From NCBI GenBank assembly GCA_036417435.1, contig CM070901.1:64042501-64106500 (forward strand): DNA of 64,000 nt, in the 5' to 3' direction. Source of the DNA: Inia geoffrensis (Eukaryota; Chordata; Mammalia; Artiodactyla; Iniidae). The notes under the pieces were generated by a model, which saw only the letters and a program-made list of their open reading frames with translations, was not told the origin of the DNA and searched no databases. The position numbers were made by a program, and so were the translations under genes. This document shows, piece by piece, positions 22,011-33,588 of the stretch (positions are counted from its first letter, which is position 1; every line of letters starts with the position of its first letter).

Positions 22011-23600
22011 CAGACACCAGTGAGCTACGCAGTGTAGCTGCACAGCTGGAAAGTGCCAACAGCACCCTGTCTGCAGGCATCCAACACTCTAATCCAGCTC
22101 GTAAAATCACCAGCCCGTGTTCCCCTAATGTGACCTAGTGCGCATTCCCGGTCTCTGTATTTCTAGGGGGGGTTTCATATCCTTCTAGGGAGGGTTACCA
22201 GGGTGGGCCTGTCCTGGAAGTAAGATGTGCTCACTCTCCTGTAGGGTTGGAGATTCTTTTGGACATTTTCCCTTGGCAGAGGCAGTGTGTGGCCAGGGTA
22301 AGACACAGTGGGTGACAGCTGGCATAGTAGCTTGATAACAGGGACACCGACGGATCTGCTTAGTGGGACATATTTAAACCTGTCCCTGACCTTTCCCCAG
22401 GCACTCTGCCTCCATCTTATCTTGTTTCTACTTCTGGTGCGAAGGATCTAGACCAATTTAATGATGAATAATGACAAAACCCAAGAAATATTCTTATTAA
22501 GTCTTATTTTTATCTTGAAAATGGGGAGTATGTGGGCAGGAGGAAGCTCTAGGCGAATCCCATATAAAGACACAGGTGGCCCTCCTTACTCGTTCACACA
22601 CAGAAAATCTTAGTGGAAAGATTTTATAAAGCTGGAGTGAACTTGAAGACACATAATTCTCTAAGCTGTAAAATTCACTCTGCTAGAATCAGTCTAATCC
22701 CTTGAACCAAAGAGCAAATGTTTTGCCAGATGTGGTTTTCCATTGTCATTTCAACCTTCAGGTGGGTAAACAATTGTTTATAAATTTTAATATTGAGAAG
22801 CTATGTCTCTATAAGCCAAAAGGAAGTGTAGGTCAGAGCAATTAACTGGACAATTCAGTCTCCAAACCTGGATCTTTACTGCCCAGAGTGTCTAGACATA
22901 ACTACATTTATCCTGGTTTTACTTTTGTAGTTTATCAGTGTCCAGAAATTTGGTTTAGTTCAGAATTTTATTTACTTGCTTTTTGAAGCTGGCCTTGAAT
23001 TAGCGCTTCCTTCATTTTTTTTTTTTTTTTTTTTCTCTCCCATTGGTGTGTTCTCCACAGCTGGAATCAGGGGCTGGAGAGTGTTGAAATGCTGGAGCCA
23101 TCCATCGTGGGTTTCCAGGATGGCTCTGGCCGTGGGAGCACAGTGACCCTGGGAGGCTGAGATGGACTTAGTTCTCCTGACATAACGTGGCTGGAGGAGC
23201 CCCAGCTCTGGAATTTTATCATGTTCCTTCACGCTGGGGGTTCAGCCAACCCATGGGAAATTAGACTTGGGTGGGGCCACCTGGCAACAAATCCAAACTG
23301 AAATAGGAATTGGCTCTTTAAGATCGACTGTGAAAATGTACGTGGGCCCACAGCCCAGATGCCTAAAGGACATTGGAAAGGGTGGAAGTGGAATTAAGAA
23401 GACTTTTAGCCACACGCTGAAAACAAAACTTATTCAACTGGCAGTTCGTTATGCGCACTGAGGTTGGACTATGGGAAGGACCGTTGAACGCCTTCTCAGG
23501 CCCATAAATAATGTCAGAGGCACAGCATGTCCAGGAGGTTATTTTGAAAGCTGTTTTAGATTTTTTTTGCTTGATTGATAGATATATGCATTTTCTTAAG
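22011..23600. other. Unassigned repeat-poor block
   Basis: About 1.6 kb. A T-run at 23016-23034 is the only simple sequence. The frames at 22972-23232 (minus) and 23267-23461 (plus) show no family. No CpG island. Confidence 0.45.
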
Positions 23601-23601
23601 T

Positions 23602-24430
23602 CTTTTTTTTTAAACATCTTTTTGTATTTATTTTGTATTTATTTATTTTGGCTGTGTTGTGTCTTCGTTGCTGCATGCAGGCTTTCTCTGGTTGGGGTGA
23701 GCTGGGGCTACTCTTCATTGCGGTGCGCGGGCTTCTCATTGTGGTGGCTTCTCTTGCTGAGTAGCGCGGGCTCTAGGCGCGCGGGCTCGGTAGTTGTGGC
23801 GCATGAGCTTAGTTGCTCCGTGGCATGTGGGATCTTCCCGGGCCAGGGCTTGAACCCATGTCCCTGCATTGGCAGGCGGATTCTTAACTACTGCGCCACC
23901 AGGGAAGCCCTAACGTCTTTACTGGAGTATAATTGCTTTACAATGGTGTGTTAGTTTCTGCTTTATAACAAAGTGAATATATATACATATATCCCCATAT
24001 CCCCTCCCTCTTGCGTCTCCCTCCCACCCTCCCTATCCCACCCTTCTAGGTGGTCACAAAGCACCGAGCTGATCTCCCTGTGCTATGTGGCTGCTTCCTA
24101 CTAGCTATGTATTTTACATTTGGTAGTGTATATATAAGTCCATGCCACTCTCTCGCTTCGTCCCAGCTTACGCTTCCCCCTCCCTGTGTCCTCAAGTCCA
24201 TTCTCTACGTCTGTGTCTTTATTCCTGTCCTGCCCCTAGATTCTTCAGAACCTTTTTTTTTTTTTTTCAGATTCCATATACATGTGTTAGCATACGGTAT
24301 TTGTTTTCCTCTTTCTGACTTACTTCAATCTGTATGACAGACTCTAGGTCCATCCACCTCACTACAAATAATTTCATTTCTTTTTATGGCTGAGTAATAT
24401 TCCATTGTATATATGTGCCACATCTTCTTA
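23602..24430 (-). mobile_element. 5'-truncated young L1, split by a SINE
   Basis: Poly-T at 23602-23611, then the SINE, then antisense L1 3'UTR and ORF2 tail from 'taacgtctttactggagtat' through 'ggtggtcacaaagcaccgag' to 'tccattgtatatatgtgcca' and truncation near 24430. The ORF2 end is represented by only short frames. A 7-base match 'ttcttaa' at both outer edges may be its decayed duplication. Confidence 0.9.
23623..23910 (-). mobile_element. CHR-type SINE, long form
   Basis: A-tail seen as 'gtatttattttgtatttattt', then 'ggctgtgttgtgtcttcgtt' through 'gcgccaccagggaagccc'. It lies inside the 3' end of the L1. An imperfect duplication 'taaacatcttt' / 'taacgtcttt' flanks it (23611-23621, 23911-23920). 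Confidence 0.9.
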
Positions 24431-24603
24431 ATCGGAATGGTGGCCTTTTGATGAGGCAAAGTAGCTAGCTTTGAGTGTGCTTATAGGATGTATCAGTCAT
24501 TGATTACTTACCTCTTCTAATAGCTCAGACACTCCTGGAAGTGAGGCCTCTTAAGCCCAAGAAAAGGCTGGAGCTAGAAAGGGAGTGCAGGGATCACCTA
24601 TTA

Positions 24604-24780
24604 CAGTGGTTCTCAACTTGGTCCCATACTGGAATCACATGGGGATATTATAGAAATATTGGTGCCTGGGCCCCATTCCAGACCAATGAAATCAGAACTT
24701 CTTGGGGAGCCACCCTGACATGGATGTGTTTTAACACCTTCCTAAGCGTTCTGCTGTGCAGCCGAGGGTGAGAAACACTG
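24604..24780. mobile_element. MER5-type hAT relic with inverted ends
   Basis: Begins 'cagtggttctcaac' and ends 'gtgagaaacactg', the complementary ends of MER5. Internal 'ctgggccccattccagacca' and 'aatcagaacttcttgggg' agree. Flanking 8-mers no longer match. Confidence 0.85.
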
Positions 24781-24784
24781 AGCT

Positions 24785-24900
24785 AGATGAATTTTACATA
24801 TGAAGAACTTGAGGCCCAGAGAGATGGAATATCTTGCCCGAATCATGTAGCTAGTGTCAAAACCAGATTCTTCTTTAGCCCTCTTATGTCACATTAAGTT
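24785..24900 (-). mobile_element. MIR SINE, partial
   Basis: 'gaagaacttgaggcccagag', 'tatcttgcccgaatcatgta' and 'aaaaccagattcttctttag' are antisense MIR core. It abuts the MER5 relic. Confidence 0.65.
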
Positions 24901-25619
24901 GTTTCTCTTTATTGTGGTTTCACCATAAATTAAAAGCACACTTCAAAATGTGAGTTTTCAAAATGTAAAGTACCTTTAAGAAATGGATTTCATTTTAAAG
25001 CGAAGAATAATTGAATCACCAATGCACTGATGCTTTTCTATGTGATCTCTTGACAGGTGTGACTATTCATTGTATTTGGAGCCAGTGAGTCAAACACTGG
25101 CTCCTTGGCTGCTTCTCCATTGTGGGCCCAGAACGCTGGCCTTCTGTTTCTCCCCCGGAAATCTTGCAACTCCTTTGATTCCCTTTGTTAATAGAAAACA
25201 CTCTCCACAGACCTCTAGCTGGCGATACATATCTACCAGAGAAACATTTTCCATAGAACTCACTTCATTTGGGGACCATGCATCCAGGAGAGCTGTCATT
25301 TCTGGCCATAGCCACATCCAAACACATGTGCCATCGTTACCGTACAAGACATCTGGTTACCAACTAAATGACTGCACTGGATGTTAGCAGCCAGCCCTGG
25401 GAACGTACTGTTTTTTTGTCCAGCCCACCATGTTTGCCACATTGCAATGAAAATTCATAACCAGGCTTACCAACGATACCATTTAATCACATTTCATAGA
25501 TAAGACTTCATGGTGCTCTAGTCTCTATACGAAAAATTTGAATTTCTTCTTGTGTTAAAAAAATGGAACGGTCTATGATGTAAATTTCAAGGCATTTGGA
25601 GAAATTGCCTTATCTAGAC
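24901..25619. other. Unassigned
   Basis: The 105-codon plus frame at 25070-25387 and its antisense 25347-25090 have no recognisable domain. No repeat recognised. Confidence 0.45.
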
Positions 25620-25798
25620 TAGTCCTCTCAACCATGGCCACATCAGACACACCTGGGAGATTAAAAAAAATAGTGTCATTTGGGCCCCACCCCAGAGACT
25701 CTGACATAATTAGTCTGCACTGGGGCCAAATCATGAACATTTTCAAATGAAGCTCAGCTGAGGCTCATGTACAGCTTGGGTTGAGAACCACCGCACCT
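25620..25798. mobile_element. MER5-type hAT relic
   Basis: 'gtcctctcaaccatggccac', 'ggccccaccccagagactct' and closing 'gggttgagaaccaccgca' follow MER5 order with complementary ends. Confidence 0.8.
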
Positions 25799-26037
25799 GA
25801 TTATAAAAGAGGGCTCTGAGCTCTGAATTTTTCTCTGTGGCCTTAGAGCTATAGCAGTCTCATCTCATTTTATTTATACAACAAATTTATGTTTAAGAGG
25901 GAAGATGATTTTGAACTACTTTCCCTGGGTATCTTTTCCTCTAATCGTCCATATACTTTTTTCTTCACCTTTACAACCTCATTATGGCTAACGCAGAGAT
26001 TTATCACCCCTGGGAAGGAGAAGGTGAGTACTGCCAA

Positions 26038-26224
26038 GAACGGTGATTTGCAACCCTAGATGCCCTTTAGAACTACCTGGGAAGTTTTAAAAATTGCTGG
26101 TGCCTGGGATCCACTCCAAACTAGTTAAATCAGAGTTTGGGGGGATGGGCCCAGGGAATACTATAAAAGTATGTGAGGCATATTAGTTTTTTGTTACGCA
26201 GCTAAGGTTGAGAACGATGGCTCC
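26038..26224. mobile_element. MER5-type hAT relic
   Basis: 'gtgatttgcaaccctagatg', 'aactacctgggaagttttaa', 'ggatccactccaaactagtt' and the closing 'aaggttgagaacgatgg'. Diverged but collinear with MER5B-like copies. Confidence 0.7.
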
Positions 26225-27034
26225 AGTAAGAAATGCATGACGTGTCAACTGAAAATGAGATTCTTATTTCTTAGAATCTTGCATATTCTAACCTAAACTT
26301 TTGAAATCCAGGGGAAAGTGTCTACTTACCTGTAATTGGAAGAGATGGAGGTTAGTTTTATTATTGATGATATGATTTTATGATTTAACCAGTAAATATT
26401 TATTGAACAACTACTCTATGCAAGGGAACTGTGATTACAAACACCTGCTCCCCTCACCTGGGAACTTTTTGTTAGTTTACTTTGGGTCAGAAAGGAGTTG
26501 AGGGTGGATGTATGTGTCTGGGTCTCAGCATCAGAGAGACGGCACACTCAAACTGGATAACTGAGTAGGATTTCATAAAGGGACTCTATCATGATATGGG
26601 CAGGGTTTAGGGAAAGCAACCAGAAAAGGTGCAGTCTCCTTGGACTGGCTGGTAACAGTGGAAGCTGTCATCCTTCCCAGGCCTGCAGGGGCTGGTCAGA
26701 GTAGCTGTACTGGGAGGGCTGCCTGACAAAGGCAGTGAACTTTTCAAGAGCAGCAGGTCTCATAGGAACCCTTTCCATATGAGATAATTCTAGTTAATTC
26801 CTCTCTGATGTAGCCAATAGTTCTAAGTAATACAGAAACTGGTACTGGGAGTGAGGAGACACAAATGACACAGCCTACATTTTGAGACTGGATCCATAGA
26901 GTAGGAAGTGATGTGGTACACCTACTCCTGGCTTGGAAAGCTGGTAATCCAGTAATTTAACAATGACTGCCTCAATCTCGGGACTCAGCCTACTAGGCTC
27001 ACCAGGGCTCGAGCTTCTAGCAGCAGCATAGGAA
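26225..27034. other. Unassigned, with a short L2-like tail
   Basis: 26380-26430 ('accagtaaatatttattgaa' then 'aactactctatgc') is a short antisense L2 3' tail. The rest is unassigned. Confidence 0.45.
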
Positions 27035-27140
27035 ATGTTGACATCATTCATTCATTCATTCATACATTTATTCATTCTATTAAATCAAGAAATACTAAGT
27101 GGCTATCAAGTGCCAGGCACTGTTAGAGGCTGGCTTCTTA
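27035..27140 (-). mobile_element. L2 LINE 3' tail with (ATTC)n
   Basis: 'tcattcattcattcattcat' is the typical antisense L2 terminus, followed by 'ggctatcaagtgccaggcac'. Confidence 0.75.
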
Positions 27141-27293
27141 CAACAGAGTCTAGAGCAGCAATGGAGAAGCAGCAAGGGATCCTGTGTTTGAGTCAGCTGG
27201 TCCCAAACACAATAACCATTCATGCCTGTCGGGAGATCACAGAGAGGAGCATCAGTGTATTTGTTATTAGATCACCACCTTGAATCCATTTCT

Positions 27294-27499
27294 TTTTTTC
27301 TTTTTTTGAGGTACGCGGGCCTCTCACTGTCGTGGCCTCTCCTGTTGCGGAGCACAGGCTCTGGACGCGCAGGCTCAGCGGCCGTGGCTCACGGGCCCAG
27401 CTGCTCCGCGGCATGTGGGATCTTCCCGGACCGGGGCACGAACCCGTGTCCCCTGCATCGGCAGGCGGACTCCCAACCACTGCGCCTCCTGGGAAGCCC
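27294..27499 (-). mobile_element. CHR-type SINE, short form
   Basis: T-run, 'gaggtacgcgggcctctcac' through the head 'gcctcctgggaagcc', in which 'accagg' has become 'tcctgg'. Perfect 13-bp duplication 'tgaatccatttct' at 27281-27293 and 27500-27512. Confidence 0.96.
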
Positions 27500-27539
27500 T
27501 GAATCCATTTCTCAAAGGTACTTTGTAAACTTACTTTTT

Positions 27540-27757
27540 TTTTTAGCATTTATAAAATAGTTATTTATTCATTTGTTTATTTTGGCTGTGCCGGGTCTTA
27601 GTTGCCGCACCGCATGCTGACTTCTTTGTTCTGGCATGCAGACTCTTAGTTGTGGCATGCATGCGGGATCTAGTTCCCCAGCCAGGGAGGGATTGAACCC
27701 CGAGCCCCCTGCATTGCGAGTGTGGAGTCTTACCCACTGGACCACCAGGGAAGTCCC
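27540..27757 (-). mobile_element. CHR-type SINE, CHR-1-like variant
   Basis: A tRNA-derived variant with head 'ggaccaccagggaagtccc' and internal 'ggcatgcatgcgggatctag', distinct from the short form 40 bp away. Duplication 'taaacttactttttt' / 'taaactaacatttt' (27526-27539, 27758-27771), about 12 of 14 matching. More diverged, so older than its neighbour. Confidence 0.9.
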
Positions 27758-28029
27758 TAAACTAACATTTTGAATCATGCTTTTCATTTATGGTAAAACC
27801 ACAATAAAGAGAAGGAACTTCATGTGTGGGGTAACAGTGCTAAATAAGAATTTAGTTTTGACGTTAACTAGCCACAGGGCACCTGACGTTATTTTGGAAA
27901 TTTCTTTTTTTATTTTCCTAGATGTAGAGATGTGACTTGGGCAGTGTCATGGGAAAGACACCACTGAAGAAATTTAGGAGAGGAAAAAGGCCTCTCCTTG
28001 CAGACAGGGATGGTCTCCAGAATAAAGAA

Positions 28030-28200
28030 AAGATCTTAATTCATTCAAATATACATTTATTGGATGCCTATCGTGTGCAGATGCAGGGATAGGTGGCAGG
28101 GATCCCAAAATAATGCCAGAATCCTTGTCCTTACGGAGACTGGGGTTTCATGGAGATTCAAGTGAGCATAGAGAGGTAAATAAATAGTGACACCATTTAC
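28030..28200 (-). mobile_element. L2 LINE 3' end
   Basis: 'aattcattcaaatatacatt', 'tgcctatcgtgtgcagatgc', 'atccttgtccttacggagac' and 'gaggtaaataaatagtgaca' follow the antisense L2 3' end. Confidence 0.7.
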
Positions 28201-29683
28201 ATGGAGGTTGTGGAGTCATCCTTTTGGAATCTCTTGAAAGTGGCTCAGTTGTTTTAAAGAAAAGGAATTGACTACCTGCCAAGTTCTAGCCTGAGCATTT
28301 GTGATTGTGTGCTTTTTGTGCATGTGTTCACATCCATGCATGCTTGCACACTCATTCTTCATATAGAAAGAATTCTCTCCAGAGATTAGGTGGGGAGGAA
28401 GGAGGGAAAACCGCTAGCTTTTTTCCTAACGTTTTCCTGGTGAGACAGACATAAGCAGAAATCCAAGACAGCACAGCCCGTGAAGGAAGGAAAATTCATC
28501 AGGTCTTAACTATCTGCTCTTTTCCGGCTTAAAGCTGACATCAGCAGGATGTGGGGTTTCAGGATGAGTCCTAGAGTCCAGTGAGATGAATTAAACTTCA
28601 CGACTCCTTGGAACAGGGACCTCTTTTTATGTAAGTTTCCCAGTGTCCTTTGGGGGAGCCTGGAAACATACGGGTTTAGCATCTGGGGTTCCTTGTTAGG
28701 TTGGCCTTGCTTTGCTAACATCTGGGACTTTTGCCGAAATATTTGAAGACCGAAAGTTAACCAAAATCCCAGGAGGAAGCAAGTGTCAGAGAGCATTCAG
28801 AAGCCTAAGAGGTTAATATACTCCTCTCTGCCTCTGTCATAATGAACATGCTTTCAGTCCTGACTTTTGCTAAGTGACCTTTAGCTGAGATGTCAGGGTC
28901 TGTTGTTCTTATGTTTGGCAGCCATGGAGATTCATTCTGAACAGAGCAACAGTTACAGTTTCAAGGGGTAGGTTAGTTGGCTGAAGCTAGTTTTTATGAG
29001 GGGGGAACAGTATCATGGGGCTGTAGATGCCCCAGTAGCAGGTGTCTTACTATTCAACCTCACTGGGAACCAGAGACTGAGTTAGGTCCCAGAGGGAGGA
29101 GCAGGGCAGAGGGACTGAGGTCCCTCATTTGTTTAGGGACATTGCAGAGTTGCCTTTTGAGGAGATATTTGAAAGACATTGGAAAGGAGTAGGGATAGAC
29201 CCCTTTATAACCTGGGGGTTTGGTATTATATCATTTCCTACGTACACAAGGATATCTCATGACTGTGGGTGGATACCCCCTAAATACCGCAAGCTTTCTT
29301 TCCGAGTGTACCCATGGCAATTTTGGGGTGTTAAAGTGGCCCCAGAGGCAAGGGGAGATGAACAGTGACCACCCCTTTCAAGGTCATCCTGGCATCTCTA
29401 ACCCTCCCGTTGTCGAGCCTCTAAACTTGTTCTGTTTCTGACCTGTGTCCTGAACTTCAGGTGACCTATATTTAGATTATGTAAAAAAGGTTAGAAAGCA
29501 AATGGCCTCTTTGCGCTAAGGTCAGAGTTCAGTCCTGCTTGATAATGGTGCTTTGATCTCCAGGACTCTGCCTGTCGAGATCTGTGGTGTCTGTCAACTA
29601 ACTTCGCCCTGCACTTGACCTTTTGCTTGCCTGAACCTGTGGTTACTGCCAAGATTCTGATCTCTCTGTATGTCACCTCTGGC
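28201..29683. other. Unassigned, ends in a poly(A) run
   Basis: About 1.5 kb with frames at 28977-29192, 29129-29368 and 28796-28506 that I do not recognise. 29510-29683 has a texture reminiscent of ancient LTR 3' regions ('cacttgaccttttgcttgcc', 'tgtcacctctggc'). The block ends in a 25-A run. It could be an unrecognised LTR or a retrocopy; neither is demonstrated. Confidence 0.35.
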
Positions 29684-29708
29684 AAAAAAAAAAAAAAAAA
29701 AAAAAAAA
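29684..29708 (+). repeat. Poly(A) run, 25 nt
   Basis: Uninterrupted A25 after 'tgtcacctctggc'. No AATAAA is visible within 30 bases upstream, and no flanking duplication is seen. Confidence 0.9.
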
Positions 29709-29795
29709 TCCCCCAATCCTGAGATTCAAATATTCCAAATTCTGTTCTGTCCTCTTACAAAGGTATTTAATATGAAGGCCTTTTAAAATTGAAAG

Positions 29796-29820
29796 AACAA
29801 ACAAACAAACAAACAAAAAA
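29796..29820. repeat. (AAAC)n microsatellite
   Basis: Four to five units of 'aaac' ending in an A-run. Confidence 0.9.
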
Positions 29821-30254
29821 CAGAGGGCAAAGAACTGCTTTGAAGAGGAAATTTCAAACAAATTATAGGATCAGTGACGTAGGACTCAGTGAGAGAAGTT
29901 TGTTTGGCTAGAGTCTTATAGAAGACACTTGGAGTCACAACTGAATTCTAATTGCTGCAGCTCCCTGTTTTGGGGCAGGTGACCCTCCAGTGATCAAAGA
30001 CAGATGCTTATCTCCTGTCCTCTTGAGAATTTCTGAGTGCGCTTTCCTTTGATTTGCTCATTTTGATATTTTATCACCCTGGCAGCCAAAAAGTGCTTCC
30101 TCATGTCCAGCTGGAATCTTTGCTACTTAATTTAAAAACCTATTTTTCATCCCTTGTCAATTTGGGTTATTTTTTATGGATCCCTTCCAGATGTGCACAT
30201 GGTTTTCACAATGTGGTAAACCCACTTGCACACAATACTCTCCTAAGGGTCTGA

Positions 30255-30440
30255 CTCTCCCCAGGATGTTGGAACCACTGGACTAGGAATCAGGAAGACC
30301 CTAGTCCCCTGCCTGCCAAGAACCCACGGTTTGACCTTGGACAAGTCATTTTCCCTGACTGGGCCTCGCGTTCCTCATTTCTAAAGTGAGGGGACCAGAC
30401 CACACGATTTCTAGGATTTCTTCCAGCTCTGACGGTTGTG
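30255..30440 (+). mobile_element. MIR SINE
   Basis: 'ggactaggaatcaggaagac', 'tttgaccttggacaagtcat', 'cctcatttctaaagtgaggg' and 'ggatttcttccagctctgac' trace the MIR core and 3' part. Confidence 0.85.
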
Positions 30441-31229
30441 TTCAATAATTTGGCTAAAAAAAAAAATCATGTCTCAAGCAATGAATCTGTGCTTAGCATG
30501 TAATAGATACACAATAAATATTTGTCAAACAGAAGTAAATCATAGGGGTTTCCAGTGAAGGTTTCTCTTAGCAGTCACTAAACTTTTTAATCACCTGGAT
30601 GCCCTGCCTCTCCCAGGACGGATCTCTTTTGTAAAAGTAAGAACCAGAGCAGCTTTCTTCATAAAGTGTTGCAGGGACCTGGCATAAGAATAGTCAGTAT
30701 TCTCAGGCTCCACAGACAACCAGGCCCAACCTGTTTCTAGTCACTTCTTTGCTGTCATAGCCAATCTATTAAAATGCCTCTGTGATTCCAGAAAGAAAGG
30801 AAGTGTCCATGAGGAAGAGGTTATAAATACATCCAATTATAAATATATCCCATTAAAAATAGATATCAACAAGGAGCTCCAGACACAGCTGGGCTCAATA
30901 AACTGAGCTGAGGGAGAAAAAGTAGCCTATTATCCAGAAAGCAATCATACTTTCTTAAATGATTCCTTAGTAATATCTTTGGGGTTGCATATGGCTCGTA
31001 ATTAGCTACTACATAGTGTAGGGTGGTCAGAGAGGGATTCGGCTTGGAAAGTCCAGTAAAAATAGAATTAGGACTTAATAAATATTTTTCTTCTCTATGT
31101 CACAGGACTTACACAGAAATCCCAGTGAAGCATTAGGGGTGACTATGTTCCTGGAAGGACCAAGATGACTTTTGAAAGAGAGAATGCGGGTCATGCCTGG
31201 TCTTTAAAAGCTCCAGGGGAACCCCTTGT
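30441..31229. other. Unassigned
   Basis: A short MIR/L2 3' tail at about 30483-30535 ('acacaataaatatttgtc'). 30821-30852 holds two imperfect copies of 'ttataaatacatcc'. The remainder is unassigned. Confidence 0.45.
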
Positions 31230-31400
31230 GGGTGTGGTAGAAGGAACCCTGGACCTGGAATCAGAGGGCCTGGGCTTCCCACCTGGGCCCAGCATGTCCT
31301 AACTGGGTGACCCTGGGGAAACCAATGAACTTCTGAGGCTCAGGTTTGCATTATTAAGTGAGGTAATAGATGAGAAAGCATCTGGTATGTGGGAAGAACT
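31230..31400 (+). mobile_element. MIR SINE
   Basis: 'aaccctggacctggaatcag', 'taactgggtgaccctgggga' and 'cttctgaggctcaggtttgc' follow the MIR core. Confidence 0.75.
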
Positions 31401-31539
31401 CAAACGTTTGTTTCTTGTAATGACTTTCTGGGGTCAGGACTGATAGAGCAACAAAGCAGCAATGACACAGGCCATGTGCTGCAGCTGAGAACCTCCTAGG
31501 GCACCTCCTTTGGACCATGTGATGAGGGCCTTTCTTCGC

Positions 31540-31953
31540 TGTATTAGTTTGCTGGGGCTGCCATGACAAAACACCACAGACCGGTGGCCCAAACAGCAGA
31601 AACCTATTTTCTCGCAGCTCTGGGGGCTGAAAGTCCAAGATGAAGGTGCTGGCAGGGTTGGTTTTCCTCTGAGGCCTCTGCGCTTGGCTTGCACATGGCT
31701 GGCTGCCCTCTTGCTGCTTCTTCCTGTGGTCCTCTCCCTGGGAACACGCAGCCCTGGTGTCACTCTGTGGGTCCTAATCTCCTCTTCCTATAAGGACATG
31801 GGTCAGGTTGGATTAGAGCCCACCCCAACAGGCTCACTTTAATGTATCCATCTCTTTAAAGGCCCTGTCTCCACAGTCACATGCTGAGGTACTGGGGTTA
31901 GGACCTCAACATAGGAATTTGGCAGGAAGGGAGGCAAAATTCAGTCTACAACA
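31540..31953 (-). mobile_element. Solo LTR, MaLR/MLT1-like, near full length
   Basis: Bounded by 'tgtattagtttgctgggg' and 'ttcagtctacaaca', so it keeps TG...CA ends. Internal 'accacagaccggtggcccaa', 'gggggctgaaagtccaagat' and 'ggttaggacctcaacatagg' follow MaLR-type LTRs on the minus strand. The flanking five bases (ttcgc / cccgg) no longer match. No viral genes are present. Confidence 0.75.
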
Positions 31954-32729
31954 CCCGGGAACTCACTGAGCCTCCATGAAGAGCTCAAGTCACATGGCCA
32001 CGTGGGTCTTTGCAACCTAGCTCCCCAATGAGACTCTATGCTCAAGATCGATCCTCCCTCCTCCCCTCTCTCCCTTCCTTCTTCTTGGGAGGAGAACTCA
32101 AGCTAACACCTCTGTTTTGACAAGTGAATACTTCTCCTTTTCGGAGATTCTTCACCTGTGGTTGCTCAGGGTTATAAGCAAGAACACTGAAGTCTCTGGG
32201 TTCTTCGATGAGTCCCTGGGCACTTGGGGGGACTCTTAAAATGACCGTACACAATGGCTTCTTAGTGCTAAAGCCCATGCTGTCAGCTGGCCTGTGTAAG
32301 GCCGTGAGACAGAATGCCAGAGCCATACCTCTAGGGGACCGAATGGGGCTCCCCTCCTGTGTGCTTTCTCCTTTCTTCCCTCAGCACACCTCCTACATTG
32401 TGAGTCATCCCAAACGCCATACACCCAGCCAGTTGTTTGGAACACAAGAAATAACCACAGCCAGAGGCATCTTGAGCCCAAACTCTCCTCTCTCTCTCTC
32501 TCTCTCTTACTCTCTCCCTATCTCCATTTTATTGCTCATTTCCCAAGTAACTTCCCCCACTGCACCCCATTCTCAATCTTACCCCTTTCAAGGCTTAATT
32601 TGGGAATCTGGTCTGGAGACAATGGGTCTTTATCAGTCAATGTTTGACCTCTCAAAAAATGAGCATTACCAAACTAACAGTTATATCAAAGCCCTTAGGC
32701 CCAGTCATGTTCGTCTTTTTGTAATTCTT
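31954..32729. other. Unassigned, with a CT microsatellite
   Basis: The 175-codon plus frame 32208-32735 runs through the CT repeat and has no known domain. It is probably chance. Confidence 0.45.
32487..32508. repeat. (CT)n microsatellite
   Basis: About ten CT units. Confidence 0.9.
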
Positions 32730-32830
32730 GCCTAGAGTATTAGCTTCTCATGAATGGGACCATATTGTACCCTCCATGACGCTTAGTACAATGCCTTACA
32801 CATAAGAATAGTCAAAACACTTTTGTAAGA
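32730..32830 (+). mobile_element. L2 LINE 3' tail
   Basis: 'attagcttctcatgaatggg' and 'cgcttagtacaatgccttac' match the L2 3' end pattern. Confidence 0.6.
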
Positions 32831-32900
32831 AAGCAATGAAACGTTTAGGCATAATATTACCCTCTGAGAGGTTTAGGCCTACAGCAGCTTTAAAGAAACT

Positions 32901-33066
32901 ACTGTATAGCACAGGGAACTCTACTCAATACTCTGTAATGACCTATACGGGATTCGAATCTAAAAAAGAGTGGATACATGTGTATGTATAACTGATTCAC
33001 CTTGCTGTACAGCAGAAACTAACACAACATTGTAAATCAACTATACTCCAATAAAAATTAACAGAA
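32901..33066 (+). mobile_element. 5'-truncated L1 3' end, about 166 bp
   Basis: 'tgtatagcacagggaactct', 'gtacagcagaaactaacaca' and 'ccaataaaaatta' (poly(A) signal) give a sense-strand 3' end. A 9-bp duplication 'aaagaaact' at 32892-32900 and 33067-33075. Confidence 0.85.
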
Positions 33067-33370
33067 AAAGAAACTTGGTAAGCCCCTCAGTGGGCTTACT
33101 AAACCATGAGTTGGAGTGTGCTTCCAGTACGGGGTGGGGAGGTGTTAGTTATTTCAGTGATGTAATTTGAATCCCTAAGCTTAGCCATAGGTGTTGTTTA
33201 TTTAAAAAAGAGAAAGAAACAAACAGCAAGTATGACTTCTTTTGACACAAAAATATAAAGCAGAAAATCATAAAAGGTAGTTTTCATAGACATGAATGCC
33301 TAGGTAAAATGCAGCACCTTATTAACAAAATATAATTTTGCCACGTTTATGCATTAAAAAACTTTTCCCC

Positions 33371-33588
33371 GGGCTTCCCTGGTGGTGCAGCGGTTGAGAG
33401 TCCGCCTGCCGATGCAGGGGACACGGGTTCGTGCCCCGGTCCAGGAAGATCCCACATGCCGCGGAGCGGCTGCGCCCGTGAGCCATGACTGCTGAGCCTG
33501 TGCGTCCGGAGCCTGGGCTCCGCAACTGGAGAGGCCACAACAGTGAGAGGCCCGCATACCGCAAAAAAAAGAAAAAAAAAAAAAAAAA
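33371..33588 (+). mobile_element. CHR-type SINE, short form, sense strand
   Basis: 'gggcttccctggtggtgcag', intact 'ggacacgggttcgtgccc' B-box region, 'gagaggcccgcataccgc' and an A-tail to 33588. One of two sense copies. No clear flanking duplication is visible. Confidence 0.96.

Noticed and set aside
27035..27062. Short regular direct repeats considered as a CRISPR-like array
   Set aside because: These are ATTC units of an L2 tail with no spacers, and the genome is mammalian.
32208..32735. 175-codon plus frame
   Set aside because: It passes through a CT microsatellite and has no recognisable domain.
33371..33450. tRNA-like head with A and B boxes, considered as a tRNA gene
   Set aside because: It is the head of a CHR SINE followed by the rest of the element and an A-tail; it does not fold as a complete tRNA with a CCA-ready acceptor.
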